Origin: UBA1181 sp045617845
Lineage (GTDB): Bacteria; Bacteroidota; Bacteroidia; Bacteroidales; Paludibacteraceae
Reading direction: 5' to 3'
Length of the DNA stretch: 64,000 bases
NCBI GenBank assembly: GCA_045617845.1
Contig: JAZLJL010000092.1
Coordinates: forward strand, 1 to 64,000
The notes below the pieces were generated by a model. It had not been told where the DNA came from, did not search any database, and saw nothing but the letters and a program-made list of their open reading frames with translations. Numbering within the stretch: position 1 is the stretch's first letter; each line of letters starts with the position of its first letter. This document shows positions 1-7,777 of this stretch, in pieces. A program made the translations under genes and the position numbers.

Positions 1-43
1 TATTGGTGTCCGCTAAACATCAAAAGGCATAACAAAACAGTCT

Positions 44-82
44 GCAATGCCAGTAAATACGGCATTGCGGATCTTTTTTTTG
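44..82 (+). terminator. Rho-independent terminator of a gene left of the window
   Basis: A perfect 8-bp stem (GCAATGCC at 44-51, GGCATTGC at 61-68) with a 9-nt loop is followed by GGATC and a run of T on the plus strand. It would end transcription of a plus-strand gene lying outside the window. Confidence 0.7.
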
Positions 83-95
83 AAAAACAAGCCCC

Positions 96-411
96 CTAGT
101 CAAACAACGAGAGCTGAATAGGAGGCTCTTTTGACCGCTCGATTAGTTTTTCCCAATCTCTTTCAGGATCACTTAAGAATGAATAACAGTTGATGTAGTA
201 CATAAGCGTTATTCTTACAATTGTGGCTAATCCCGAAAAGCTCCAAGATTTGTTCTTGATGCGCTTCTGGATGACCATAAGCAGGAGGTTTGCGATAAGT
301 GTCACCCAAATCTGTATCTTAATGGCGTTCGCACTTTCACCGTAAAATATCTCAGCGGGAAGTTCTGTTTCAATTGCTTGAACAGGAGTTCTATCTCCCA
401 TCTTTTTCTAT
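96..411 (-). pseudogene. IS4-family transposase, C-terminal remnant with frameshift
   Basis: Two overlapping minus-strand frames together give the C-terminal third of an IS4-family transposase. One frame carries RKRWEIELLFKQLKQNF, the block around the catalytic Glu. The other carries FYGESANAIKIQIWVTLIAN through to the usual SLFD-type end. Both frames converge on the same stretch near position 350, so a frameshift has broken the gene. Everything upstream of the RKRW block is missing, and a MITE-like element (409-615) abuts the break. The family match is by recalled motifs; the loss of function is seen directly. Confidence 0.8.
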
Positions 412-615
412 AGGGGATTTCTATAAATTGATTTGTAGCGATTTTGAAAGTTTTGTCAGACAGATTGACGATTTGAACGAAGGAGCAGTGCGGGCACTGT
501 GACTGAGTGAAAATCAGCAAGATGGCGACAAAAGTTCAAAAGCGCACAAAAGATTAAAGATTAACCTATATAAAAAAATATTTAATAATCGGGGAATTTA
601 TAGAAGTCCCCTATA
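409..615. repeat. 207-bp MITE-like element with 21-bp terminal inverted repeats
   Basis: The left end (409-429) reads TATAGGGGATTTCTATAAATT and the right end (595-615) is its reverse complement with one mismatch. Between them there is no convincing gene: the short minus-strand frame here is only the continuation of the transposase frame into the repeat. About 50 bp of the left end recurs at 59389-59439 beside miaA, so the sequence is dispersed. No clear target-site duplication was found. It may be a non-autonomous element or the end of a larger IS. Confidence 0.6.
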
Positions 616-627
616 TAGAGAGTTTGT

Positions 628-669
628 ATACAAGAAATGCCCAGACAGATGTTCGGGCATTTCTTGTAT
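628..669. terminator. Strong hairpin, 15-bp perfect stem
   Basis: The arms at 628-642 and 655-669 are perfectly complementary around a 12-nt loop. The hairpin lies 55 bp past the stop of the minus-strand lipoprotein gene and probably ends its transcript. A T-run is absent right after it on the minus strand, so the terminator call is an inference from position. Confidence 0.5.
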
Positions 670-723
670 CATAGCAACGCTTACGGTTTCGAGAGCCATA
701 GGCACTGCTTTATATTTCCCACA

Positions 724-1371
724 TCAGTATAAGGAAATCTCATATCCATCTAAACTATCGCGCACTATGCAGCATGACGAAAATGTTGTGCCATAAGTCG
801 ATTGGAATGAACTGATAGTCATCGAGTCTATCTTTATACTTTCAACACCTTCCATGACATGATCGGGCGATTCGTTCGGAACCGATGTCTCAGAGTAGTA
901 AACGTACGGATAGATATACGGTTTGGGAATGTAGAAGAAAAATGATTCGACTGAAGTACAATCCTTCTTCGGTATCATCTCAACGCTTACGTTGCATGTT
1001 ACTGGAACGTTGGCATAACTGAAAGTTCTTATGTAACAATTATTGTTGTTTGATGCCGCTTTCGTTGCAGCAAGAGTAATCTCAATATCTACATAATTCC
1101 AATCATCCACAACTATTCCCCCTAAGGTTCCTTGAATCGTATCGTCATGCACAGCTCCTTGGTTATCAGAATAACGAACGACATAATCGAAATACTTCAA
1201 ACTCGATGGATGGATTGGAACAACCACAGTCATGTCGACTTGCTTAATTGAGTTAAGAGTTAGACCAGAATCCTCACTCAAGGCATTGTTGACATCTTCT
1301 TCATCGTCCTTTTCGCAACTGCAAAAGGCAAATGCCATAGCCAAAATGCAAAAAAAAGAAACATGTTTCAT
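724..1371 (-). CDS. Putative lipoprotein, unknown function
   Basis: A 215-residue protein that I do not recognise. The N-terminus is a lipoprotein signal: Met-Lys, a hydrophobic core, then AFCSC with the likely lipidated Cys at about residue 19, followed by an acidic EKDDEED stretch that suits surface or outer-membrane sorting in Bacteroidota. The mature part contains a further Cys cluster (SSCC near the C-terminus) and a Tyr/Pro-rich segment. It stands alone between transposon remnants, so neighbours give no clue to function. It was probably carried into or trapped in the island. Confidence 0.6.
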   Translation of the reverse strand: MKHVSFFCILAMAFAFCSCEKDDEEDVNNALSEDSGLTLNSIKQVDMTVVVPIHPSSLKYFDYVVRYSDNQGAVHDDTIQGTLGGIVVDDWNYVDIEITLAATKAASNNNNCYIRTFSYANVPVTCNVSVEMIPKKDCTSVESFFFYIPKPYIYPYVYYSETSVPNESPDHVMEGVESIKIDSMTISSFQSTYGTTFSSCCIVRDSLDGYEISLY

Positions 1372-1394
1372 GGCAAAAATTTTTAAGTTTTAAA

Positions 1395-1444
1395 GGGTTC
1401 TATAAATTGATTTTTTCCACCCATTGAAACCCGTTAAATGGGTG
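1395..1444. repeat. GGGTTCTATAAATT repeat with adjacent hairpin
   Basis: GGGTTCTATAAATT (1395-1408) is followed by a hairpin, CACCCATT (1418-1425) with AATGGGTG (1437-1444). A related copy lies at 38345-38357, also followed by a CACCCATT, and also just upstream of a minus-strand start codon. It resembles the MITE end at 409-429. This looks like a dispersed repeat family; a role as a promoter or leader element is possible. Confidence 0.5.
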
Positions 1445-1530
1445 ATATATGAAGGTCGCTTTTTATTACCGACAAATAAAGTTATAAAAACAAATCGGAA
1501 ACTCAGCATTTCAGCACATGTATTTCACTT

Positions 1531-1979
1531 TTATTTTTGTTTGCTTACCCCAAAGTAGTCAAAAGAGAAGTGCTTCCATTCGTTGAAAAAACGTTTCTCA
1601 AGAGCTTGGTCGCTCGTGAAGACTCCCTTGCCCTTGGTCACCTTGCGCACTTCTTTATCATCTGCGGATCGAAACTACCGTCTCGGTCTCTCGGAGTGCT
1701 GATTGTTATCTCGCCCACTGAGGTGCGTACCTGCTTCTGCGCTTCCCGTTGCGGCGGTTCCCGTTCTCCCGTTCCTCTTCGGTCAGGTGGGCGTCCATCT
1801 CTCCTTCCAACACTGCGTTTAGGATGTCTTCTATCAACGGTGCAAAAGCCCCGTCCTTGCCAAACATCGGCTTCCCTGCTTTTAATCCTTCGATCACTTC
1901 TTGGCGGATCGCCTCCAATCTTTCTTTTTCTTCTATACTGTTTAAACTTTGTCTTTGACTTTTTATTTTGTCTTGACAC
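1531..1979 (-). pseudogene. IS256-family transposase with large internal deletion
   Basis: Read on the minus strand, the 5' part gives IS256-type N-terminal blocks: GKPMFGKDGAFAPLIEDILN, then GEMDAHL and, after a frame change, TSVGEITISTPRDRDGSFDP. Immediately after DPQMIKK the frame shifts and gives VRKVTKGKGVFTSDQALEK, which matches the extreme C-terminal part of IS256 transposases. About 250 residues including the catalytic core are therefore missing, and at least three frames are needed to read what is left. The gene is dead. The block assignments are from knowledge of the family; the frame breaks are seen directly. Confidence 0.75.
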
Positions 1980-2072
1980 AGTTTAAATTACATTCTCAAA
2001 TAATTTTAATGAAATGATGTGAATCCCTTCCTTTTTTTCTTCTCCCTTCCTTTCCGCACAATGGTGCCGTAC

Positions 2073-2156
2073 GGGCGAATTGCATTCGCCCCTTATATCC
2101 AATACAAAATAACGAACATTATACGACCCTTCACCACGGGCGAATGCGATTCGCCC
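2073..2156. repeat. Two REP-like palindromes
   Basis: GGGCGAATTGCATTCGCCC (2073-2091) and GGGCGAATGCGATTCGCCC (2138-2156) are near-identical 19-bp palindromes, each with a 3-nt centre. They lie just past the 3' end of the minus-strand lipoprotein gene. They look like dispersed extragenic palindromes. Confidence 0.65.
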
Positions 2157-2180
2157 CTACAAAAATTTCATCGTTTGATA

Positions 2181-3062
2181 TTATTTAAAATCATCAACGT
2201 CTATTGTATCAATCGTTTCTTTTAATATGACTATACTGTCATTCTGATATTCATAAAACTCTTTACAATGTTTTATTGCAAGAAAAATAGGATACCCATT
2301 TTCATTGTATTTCTTCCAATCAATATTATATGAACATTCATTATGCTTTTCGAATGTGTCTTTTCCTATAATCACTTGTTCATACGAATCAAAATTAGTG
2401 ACAGAACACAATTTTTCCCCTGTTATATCTAAATATGATTCATCCGTTTGGATTATGAATTCATCACCTTCTAATTCATTCTGAACTTTAATCATCAACT
2501 TGCCATTTGTAAGTTTTATATATTCCGCAATATGACCATAATATCCAGCACAATATTCATAATATGAATCCATTATTTCTTTCTTTTCTTCTAACTGATA
2601 GGTGCCGTTTATCTTCTTGTATTTCAAGTACCCCATTTTATTATCTCTACATCCACTAGTATTGATATAAAGATCTTTCATTGACAAATATTCAATGATA
2701 GGGAAATAATCGATGATATAGTAGAAATATGGTGAATTATTAACAGTATCAATTGAAATAGAAATTGTATCATTATTCTCCACAATAAAGTTTCTTGAGC
2801 AATCAGGTGGATTAATCATTTTTTCAATCTTTTTAAAATAGGACAATAAAAGTTGGTCGTTGTTATAATTAATTGAATCATTCTCTTTTTGTTCATAATT
2901 ATAATTCTGATGGTCCCTTATTTCATTTATAGAACACGTATCAGTATAATTCTTTTGTGGAAGATTTTTTTCTGTTTGATTACAACTCGTGAAACCTGCT
3001 GATAATGCTATAAGAAATAGAACTTTAATTCTTTCATATTTAAAAATATAATAATTCTTCAT
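2181..3062 (-). CDS. Putative lipoprotein, AT-rich, unknown function
   Basis: A 293-residue protein of no family I recognise. It begins with a basic stretch, a hydrophobic core (VLFLIALSAGFTSC) and a plausible lipidated Cys near residue 27, followed by a low-complexity Asn/Glu/Lys region. The remainder is rich in Tyr, Ile and Asn, with several isolated Cys. The gene is clearly more AT-rich than the metabolic genes further right, which together with its position between an IS256 and an IS3 remnant suggests horizontal origin. No operon partner is present. Confidence 0.6.
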   Translation of the reverse strand: MKNYYIFKYERIKVLFLIALSAGFTSCNQTEKNLPQKNYTDTCSINEIRDHQNYNYEQKENDSINYNNDQLLLSYFKKIEKMINPPDCSRNFIVENNDTISISIDTVNNSPYFYYIIDYFPIIEYLSMKDLYINTSGCRDNKMGYLKYKKINGTYQLEEKKEIMDSYYEYCAGYYGHIAEYIKLTNGKLMIKVQNELEGDEFIIQTDESYLDITGEKLCSVTNFDSYEQVIIGKDTFEKHNECSYNIDWKKYNENGYPIFLAIKHCKEFYEYQNDSIVILKETIDTIDVDDFK

Positions 3063-3365
3063 TAGCGAATTTTCTAATGTATTGTAAATATATAATTTTA
3101 TTATATCAGATGTATGATTAATATATTATTTAGTTCTAAAAACTCTTTTTATTTTAATTCCATTTTGTAAAATCGAAACAAAACCAAATCCCCATCTTCT
3201 CTTTCGTATCTTTATTTATTAATTATAGAACTCTATTTTTAACAATAGAAAAGAAAAATAAATTAAAAAGAATTTTGTAATACTATCACTTATCAGACCA
3301 GTTACCTTTAAATCTTAGTTAAACAATAACCTTTCCCCCTAGGGGGAAACGACCGAAAAATCCAA
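3063..3365. other. AT-rich intergenic stretch with one palindrome
   Basis: No gene is visible. The only structure is a perfect 18-bp palindrome, TTTCCCCCTAGGGGGAAA, at 3332-3349, just past the 3' end of the IS3 remnant. It may mark a terminator or an element end. Confidence 0.5.
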
Positions 3366-4068
3366 TTAAGCCACCTTGGGCAACTCGCCACCACAAAGAT
3401 ATAAAGATTTTGGAGTTTTATGTCCTATGCCTTGGTGATGCCTGTGATTGTTGTAGTAGTTTATGTACCATCTTATCCCTTCCCGCATCTTCACCCCATC
3501 GTCAAACGGATGAAAATAGATGTATTCGTTCTTGATGGTACGCCAGAACCGCTCGATCCAAATGTTGTCCTTGCATCGTCCACGGCCATCAATACTGATC
3601 TTTATACCATACCTTTCCAATGCTTCTTCCCATTCCTTGCAGGTATATTGGCTGCCCTGGTCGGAATTGAGGATTTCAGGGGCGCCATGACGCCTAATGG
3701 CACGCTCCAACACCTCTATCGCATTACTCGCCTCCAATGTGCTGTAGAGCCCCCATGAGACGACATGACGGCTGTACACGTTATAGGTAATGGAACCCTT
3801 TCCCCATCGGTATATAGCTGATGTCCGTACTCCAGACCTGGTTAGGGTGATCTATTTTCATCTTTCTTAAAAGATATGGATGAACATAAGTCGCCGACCC
3901 CAAGGTGCTTAGGCGAGGAGCCGGATAGTCTGATTTCCAGTTGGAAATCATCACACTTGACACATTAAAGCGCTCCGACAACTGCGCCAGTGTCTCTTGG
4001 CCTTTCAGTGCCTCTATGGCAACTTGAGCCTTAAACTCTGCTGTGAAACTTCTTCTTTTACTTTTCAT
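3366..4068 (-). pseudogene. IS3-family (IS150-like) transposase, orfA-orfB deletion fusion
   Basis: The 5' part encodes the helix-turn-helix N-terminus of an OrfA protein (RRSFTAEFKAQVAIEAL to MISNWKSD). It then jumps directly into the middle of OrfB (YVHPYLLRKMKIDHPNQVWS, TDISYIPMGKG). The reading frame breaks again at about 3781 within FHYL/ITYNVYSRHVVSWG and continues to the OrfB C-terminus, with SDQGSQYT and the YYNNHRHHQGIGHKTP block. The first Asp (WSTDISY), second Asp (NSDQG) and the Glu region (IERFWRTIK) of the DDE triad remain, but the deletion and frameshift make the gene nonfunctional. Confidence 0.85.
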
Positions 4069-4233
4069 GACTGCTAAACAAAACTTTATTTTCTTAACTT
4101 AGCAACTGGTTCGAAAAAGCGGCAGTATTATACTACCATTGTCAACGGTCATTTTTCCGTTATCGAACGTATATTTTGAATGTCATCATAAAAAAACGCA
4201 AGCCAATTATTAGCAGCACGGACAATTCCAAAT

Positions 4234-4767
4234 TTATTTTTGATAGAATTCCCACCTAACAGACCCACATTTCGCAATCATCAAAGTAGCATTTTCCTCC
4301 GCATATTCTTTTATGAATGCCTGTTTGAGTTTCTCCCAAGACTCCGATTCCGTTTCACAGTTCCCATACATACAATAAATACTTTTACTATTGAAAACCA
4401 TCACCATAGGCTGGGTTTCGGTCTCTCCATCTACCTTGTACTTTAATCCTTTCACCCTTTCTTCGGAAAAGAATTTCTTCACCGCTTCTTGGCACGAAGT
4501 AGTGTCATTAAACAAATAATAACTTAGGAAATAAGTCAAATAGATATCCCGACCATTATTATCCTTGCAGGAAGCCATTGACTGAAGTTTATACATATCA
4601 CACGGCGCTTTACTATCCCTATCCAAAAAAGCGTATTTGAAATCGTCCGGAGCTTTGTTAGGGAGACATGTGTAAGCGACGTCCAATTTCTTAACGAAGG
4701 TCGTGAAATCCTGCGCATGTAAGGACGACAATACGCACAACAGCAACAAAGTGAAAAAATATCTCAT
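4234..4767 (-). CDS. Secreted protein of unknown function
   Basis: A 177-residue protein with a clear Sec signal peptide: MRYFFTLLLLCVLSSLHAQ, cleaved after Ala-Gln or nearby. The mature region of about 158 residues has seven Cys, which could form disulfides in the periplasm or outside the cell. I do not recognise a domain. The gene stands alone between an IS3 remnant and repeat sequences, so context does not help. Confidence 0.6.
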   Translation of the reverse strand: MRYFFTLLLLCVLSSLHAQDFTTFVKKLDVAYTCLPNKAPDDFKYAFLDRDSKAPCDMYKLQSMASCKDNNGRDIYLTYFLSYYLFNDTTSCQEAVKKFFSEERVKGLKYKVDGETETQPMVMVFNSKSIYCMYGNCETESESWEKLKQAFIKEYAEENATLMIAKCGSVRWEFYQK

Positions 4768-4875
4768 AGACGAAATGTTATTACAATTCGATATAAAAAT
4801 ACAAAAAAAACGTCAAGATTTCAAACACATGGAATTGAATTTATTATAAAAATTTATCGCATTCTATGTTATGTG

Positions 4876-4947
4876 CAACCCCTCTGGGGTTGTTTGATGG
4901 GGGATACAAATCCATTATTCTACCGAGATGGAACCCCTACGGGGTTC
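4876..4947. repeat. Pair of AACCCC...GGGGTT palindromes
   Basis: CAACCCCTCTGGGGTTG (4876-4892) and GAACCCCTACGGGGTTC (4931-4947) are matching hairpins 38 bp apart, similar in design to the 2073-2156 pair. They are probably dispersed extragenic repeats. Confidence 0.55.
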
Positions 4948-4960
4948 GTGAGAAAAGTGC

Positions 4961-5012
4961 CTCCGATTTAACTCTCGTTGTTTGATTGGCAGGCTTGGCT
5001 TTCAAAAAAAAA
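4961..5012 (+). mobile_element. IS4 3'-end fragment
   Basis: The sequence from CTCTCGTTGTTTGA (4972) through GGCTTGGCTTTCAAAAAAAA closely matches the reverse complement of the IS4 transposase end at 82-115, including the codons for Leu-Ser-Leu-Phe-Asp and the A-rich tail. Only the last 15 codons or so remain. It abuts the IS982 inverted repeat. Confidence 0.55.
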
Positions 5013-5129
5013 TAATTTTAACGTAAGTTCGATGAATAGAGTATCTGTTTCGCATGAGACGAGACAGTTGTACTTTCTCCTTTTGAATGAGAAAACAGGA
5101 AGGTAGATTTTCTGTTATTTGTCAATAGG

Positions 5130-5170
5130 CATGCAACGTTTCATTTGTTTTATGGATGTAACGTTGCATG
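5130..5170 (-). terminator. Hairpin downstream of hipA
   Basis: CATGCAACGTT (5130-5140) and AACGTTGCATG (5160-5170) form an 11-bp perfect stem with a 19-nt loop, about 20 bp past the hipA stop. It is a likely transcript end or stability element; no strong T-run follows. Confidence 0.5.
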
Positions 5171-5189
5171 TATGTGTATATGAGGAGTC

Positions 5190-6470
5190 TTAGATTGAGA
5201 GCTGCATGTTGTTGAAACATTTGTTAATCATTGATTGAGGTACATCGCATTCCTTTGCAATCATGGGCCAGGTTGCACATACATCACAAATATTCTCTAT
5301 GATTTGAGAGGCGTTACGGATATTGTTACGCGTTGCCAGTTCCAACAGATCTTCTCGGGTAATGTCATCATACTTGCCGTTTACTGACATCTGATGAGCA
5401 GAGGTCCATGAGCCGTCCGGATTGTACGAGTAACACATATCATAAGCGGGAGACAATCTCCATTTTCCCTGTTTGTCCATCAGGAATGAGATGTTTTTCG
5501 TATGATCATCCTGATTCCTTATGACGATGTTGAATACTAACCTGCGGAACATTTCCTGAGCTTCAGAATAAGAGAGTCTTAGACCACGCATCACATTAAA
5601 CGCTTGTTCGTAGGAATAACCTCTCAACAATCTGTAATCATAATGAGCAATACCACAGAGGGTCTGCATATGGATTTTCTCCCCATTCTGCCGATCAAAC
5701 CGCTTTGTGAGGAAATGAGCTCTTCCATTTTCTTCAATCAAGGAGCATTCCGTCATATCGATTCCGCATTTCTTCACCAGTTCTGAAAACGAATATTCAA
5801 GACGACCATAGTTTCCCGTTTCCTTGAATCCAGCCTTTGCAGAGACGCCATCCAGTTTTATCAGATAATAGTCGAATCCTGCCGGTGCTTCCACTTGTCC
5901 CGAGCGTACCTCTCCTGTAGCTTTATTATAAGCGATAATCGCCTTGGCTCTTTGACCTCCAGCAGATGTTCCCAGACGCAGGATTTCTGCAATGGCATTT
6001 TTTTTGTTGTCGCTCAGATTCGTCTGAAAGCTTTCTTTTTGAGTAAGTGCCTCTTGAGCGACAGTAACAAGGTTATCTATTTCAATTTTATGTTCTGCCT
6101 GAAGAGTGGTTTCGATTGCAGGTTCAAATTCAAGTGCCCCCATGCATCTTTTGCCCATAAAACAAAGAGATTCCACTGTATTGCTGGTTGTCCTTCCCGT
6201 TAGGGAAAGCCATTTGTCAAACAAGGCCCGTCCATAAGTGTCAGGCAATGAATCTGCCAACATTCCGGGGAGACCTTTGAATGTTTCTTTGTTAAGTTCT
6301 CCAAAACTATAGATTCTGCCTTCTCTTGCAGGCATTAGAATGGGTGAAGGTTGGATCCCTTTTTTTACGAAGTCGGGATCATATTCAAACCTTGCAACTC
6401 CATATTGTTCGTTCCAACTTACAGAACCAACTATAAGTCCGAACATTTTTACTTGTGCTACGTCTACCAT
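5190..6470 (-). CDS. hipA: HipA-family serine/threonine kinase toxin
   Basis: A 426-residue full-length HipA-like kinase. In type II hipBA systems HipA phosphorylates a translation target (GltX in E. coli), halting growth until neutralised by HipB. Visible motifs: GTSAGGQRAKA at residues 167-177, the loop equivalent to the autophosphorylation/P-loop segment; YYLIKLDG with the ATP-binding Lys at 205; FLTKRFDR at 253-260; the catalytic loop NQDDHTKN at 319-326; and the metal-binding PAYDM at 341-345. All key residues look intact, so it should be active. Its start overlaps the hipB stop by 7 bp, implying translational coupling. The pair lies inside a mobile unit. Confidence 0.9.
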   Translation of the reverse strand: MVDVAQVKMFGLIVGSVSWNEQYGVARFEYDPDFVKKGIQPSPILMPAREGRIYSFGELNKETFKGLPGMLADSLPDTYGRALFDKWLSLTGRTTSNTVESLCFMGKRCMGALEFEPAIETTLQAEHKIEIDNLVTVAQEALTQKESFQTNLSDNKKNAIAEILRLGTSAGGQRAKAIIAYNKATGEVRSGQVEAPAGFDYYLIKLDGVSAKAGFKETGNYGRLEYSFSELVKKCGIDMTECSLIEENGRAHFLTKRFDRQNGEKIHMQTLCGIAHYDYRLLRGYSYEQAFNVMRGLRLSYSEAQEMFRRLVFNIVIRNQDDHTKNISFLMDKQGKWRLSPAYDMCYSYNPDGSWTSAHQMSVNGKYDDITREDLLELATRNNIRNASQIIENICDVCATWPMIAKECDVPQSMINKCFNNMQLSI

Positions 6471-6811
6471 TCTGAGTCTTCCTGTTTATTTACAATGTTG
6501 CTTTTGGATGCACGCTTCCTTTTCTTTTTGGCAGCAGACTGCATCATTTTGAAATATTCGTTAGGACTGATTTCTTCTTCCTCTACAAGAGGTAAGAAAA
6601 CTTCCAATTTCCCTAATGTCCTTACTAGGCGAATGAATGATTCGAAGGATTTTATCTCGCCCTCTTCCATCCGTATGATAGAAGACACGGATACACCTGA
6701 ATTCAAAGCAAGATCTTGGCGTGATATGTTTTGTTTTAGTCTAAGCTCCTTAAGCTTGGCTGATATTCTGTTGGTAATATCGGTGTCAGAAAGCATGTAA
6801 ATATTATCCAT
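6464..6811 (-). CDS. hipB: HipB-like helix-turn-helix antitoxin
   Basis: A 115-residue XRE-type regulator that precedes and overlaps hipA. Residues 12-70 form the Cro/C1-type five-helix DNA-binding domain, with LRLKQNISRQDLALNSGVSV covering the helix-turn-helix and SIIRMEEGEIKSF the helices after it. The C-terminal tail (about 90-115) is strongly basic (AKKKRKRASKS), which may hold or hide HipA. As antitoxin it should bind both HipA and its own operator; two matching 14-bp sites flank the -7 box just upstream (6814-6868). The ATG at 6811 is preferred; a second ATG six codons in is possible. Confidence 0.85.
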   Translation of the reverse strand: MDNIYMLSDTDITNRISAKLKELRLKQNISRQDLALNSGVSVSSIIRMEEGEIKSFESFIRLVRTLGKLEVFLPLVEEEEISPNEYFKMMQSAAKKKRKRASKSNIVNKQEDSEW

Positions 6812-6813
6812 AA

Positions 6814-6868
6814 TGTCAAATTTGATATTTTACACTGCAAATATAATCTTTATTTGTCAAATCTGATA
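6814..6868 (-). promoter_or_regulatory. hipBA operator-promoter
   Basis: TGTCAAATTTGATA (6814-6827) and TGTCAAATCTGATA (6855-6868) are direct repeats, each an imperfect palindrome around TCAAATTTGA. They are 41 bp apart, close to four helical turns. A TATATTTG -7 box (minus strand, 6845-6838) lies between them. This is the layout expected for autorepression by HipB-HipA. Confidence 0.7.
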
Positions 6869-6980
6869 CGTTATTACATGTGTATTTTCGTAATGACACA
6901 AAAATTTTTGTCAGACAAGTCCGACTCAGTTTAAATCTTCAGGAACAGGAATGGAAGATTTCATTGGGTGATTTCATATT

Positions 6981-7637
6981 TTATCTTTTCCGCCTATGAA
7001 ATTCACCACTCTTTTTAAATGCACCGCTAACATAAAGTACAAGGAAAAAAATCAGGGATGACCATAGAATGCCATCCCTGAGAATATAAAAGAAACATAA
7101 GGCAGCTATTCCACCTAACAGATTAACCACAAAATTGTCAAAAGATCGATGTCTTGAATGCTCAACCTGTGCAATATTCTTTAGTTCATCGTTCACAGTC
7201 TCAATGATAGCTCTGTGACGAAGAAGGACTTTGTCGGACACACTCATTAACGCACCCTTCATATTGTTCTTCAGCTTTGTTATCAACTGTATTCCGTCAA
7301 CAAAAAGACGTTGAAAAAGATTTTTGCTTATATACCCCTTGTCTGCAACAAGTTTCCCATAGATCAAGTCTACGAAACCCTTATAATCAAGAGGTTGCCT
7401 GTCGTCAACGTTGCCCGGTGTAAACATAAAGTTGAGGAGTTCCCCTTTCTCATTGCATATTAGATGAAGTTTAAATCCGAAGAACCATCCCATAGAGTAT
7501 TGTCCCCTTTGTGCTATGCCCTTAAAAACCTTGTGCATCTGTATTCTTTGGTTCTTACACACTCTAGTAACTTTGTCTTCGGTAAACATGCAATAAAAGG
7601 TTGTGTTTTTTTGTTTTTTTTCATTATAAAGATACAA
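6981..7637 (-). pseudogene. IS982-family transposase with internal deletion
   Basis: The frame reads through but the protein is only about half of an IS982 transposase (near 295 residues). MFTEDKVT at codon 17 matches a usual N-terminal start, then the sequence jumps to RVCKNQRIQMHKVFKGI, skipping about 115 residues that would include the first catalytic Asp. The rest follows the family: GWFFGFKLHLICNEKGE, TPGNVDDR, LVADKGYIS (second Asp), RAIIETVNDELKNIAQVEHS (Glu) and RHRSFDNFVVN. After LGGIAALCFF the C-terminus is unlike the family. Loss of the first Asp should make it inactive. Confidence 0.8.
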
Positions 7638-7726
7638 CTTTTATTGCTAATTACCAAACAATCAATTAATTAAAATTCATCGAACTCACGTAATTTTATA
7701 TAAGACTTCAGATTCGGATATAAAAA

Positions 7727-7757
7727 ATCCGCGACGCCAACCATAGGCATCGCGGAT
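7727..7757 (-). terminator. Rho-independent terminator of the hisA operon
   Basis: ATCCGCGACGCC (7727-7738) pairs with GGCATCGCGGAT (7746-7757), one mismatch in 12 bp. On the minus strand the stem is followed by a T-run. It lies 20 bp past the hisA stop. Confidence 0.8.
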
Positions 7758-7777
7758 ATATTTTTTCCGATAAAACA

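Larger units (their letters stand above)
4768..5189. other. Intergenic repeat cluster with no gene
   Basis: This stretch holds two palindromes (4876-4892 and 4931-4947), a short IS4 3'-end fragment (about 4961-5012), the left inverted repeat of an IS982-type unit (5021-5037) and the hipA terminator hairpin (5130-5170). No coding frame is convincing. Confidence 0.6.
5021..7691. mobile_element. IS982-type unit carrying hipBA, with inverted repeats and 7-bp target duplication
   Basis: ACGTAAGTTCGATGAAT at 5021-5037 and ATTCATCGAACTCACGT at 7675-7691 are inverted repeats with 16 of 17 matches, both reading outside-in. Immediately outside them AATTTTA occurs at 5014-5020 and at 7692-7698, the expected direct repeat of a target-site duplication. 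Inside are hipA, hipB and an internally deleted IS982 transposase. The repeats and the duplication are seen directly; that the whole 2.7-kb block moved as one piece is inferred from them. Confidence 0.7.

Noticed and set aside
409..520. Transposase coding through the MITE end (frame with LSDKTFKIAT)
   Set aside because: This frame falls inside the inverted-repeat element that also occurs at 59389-59439, outside any transposase, so it is not original IS4 coding sequence.
1537..1986. Plus-strand frame across the IS256 remnant
   Set aside because: It is antisense to a recognisable IS256 transposase remnant and has a composition typical of a shadow frame.
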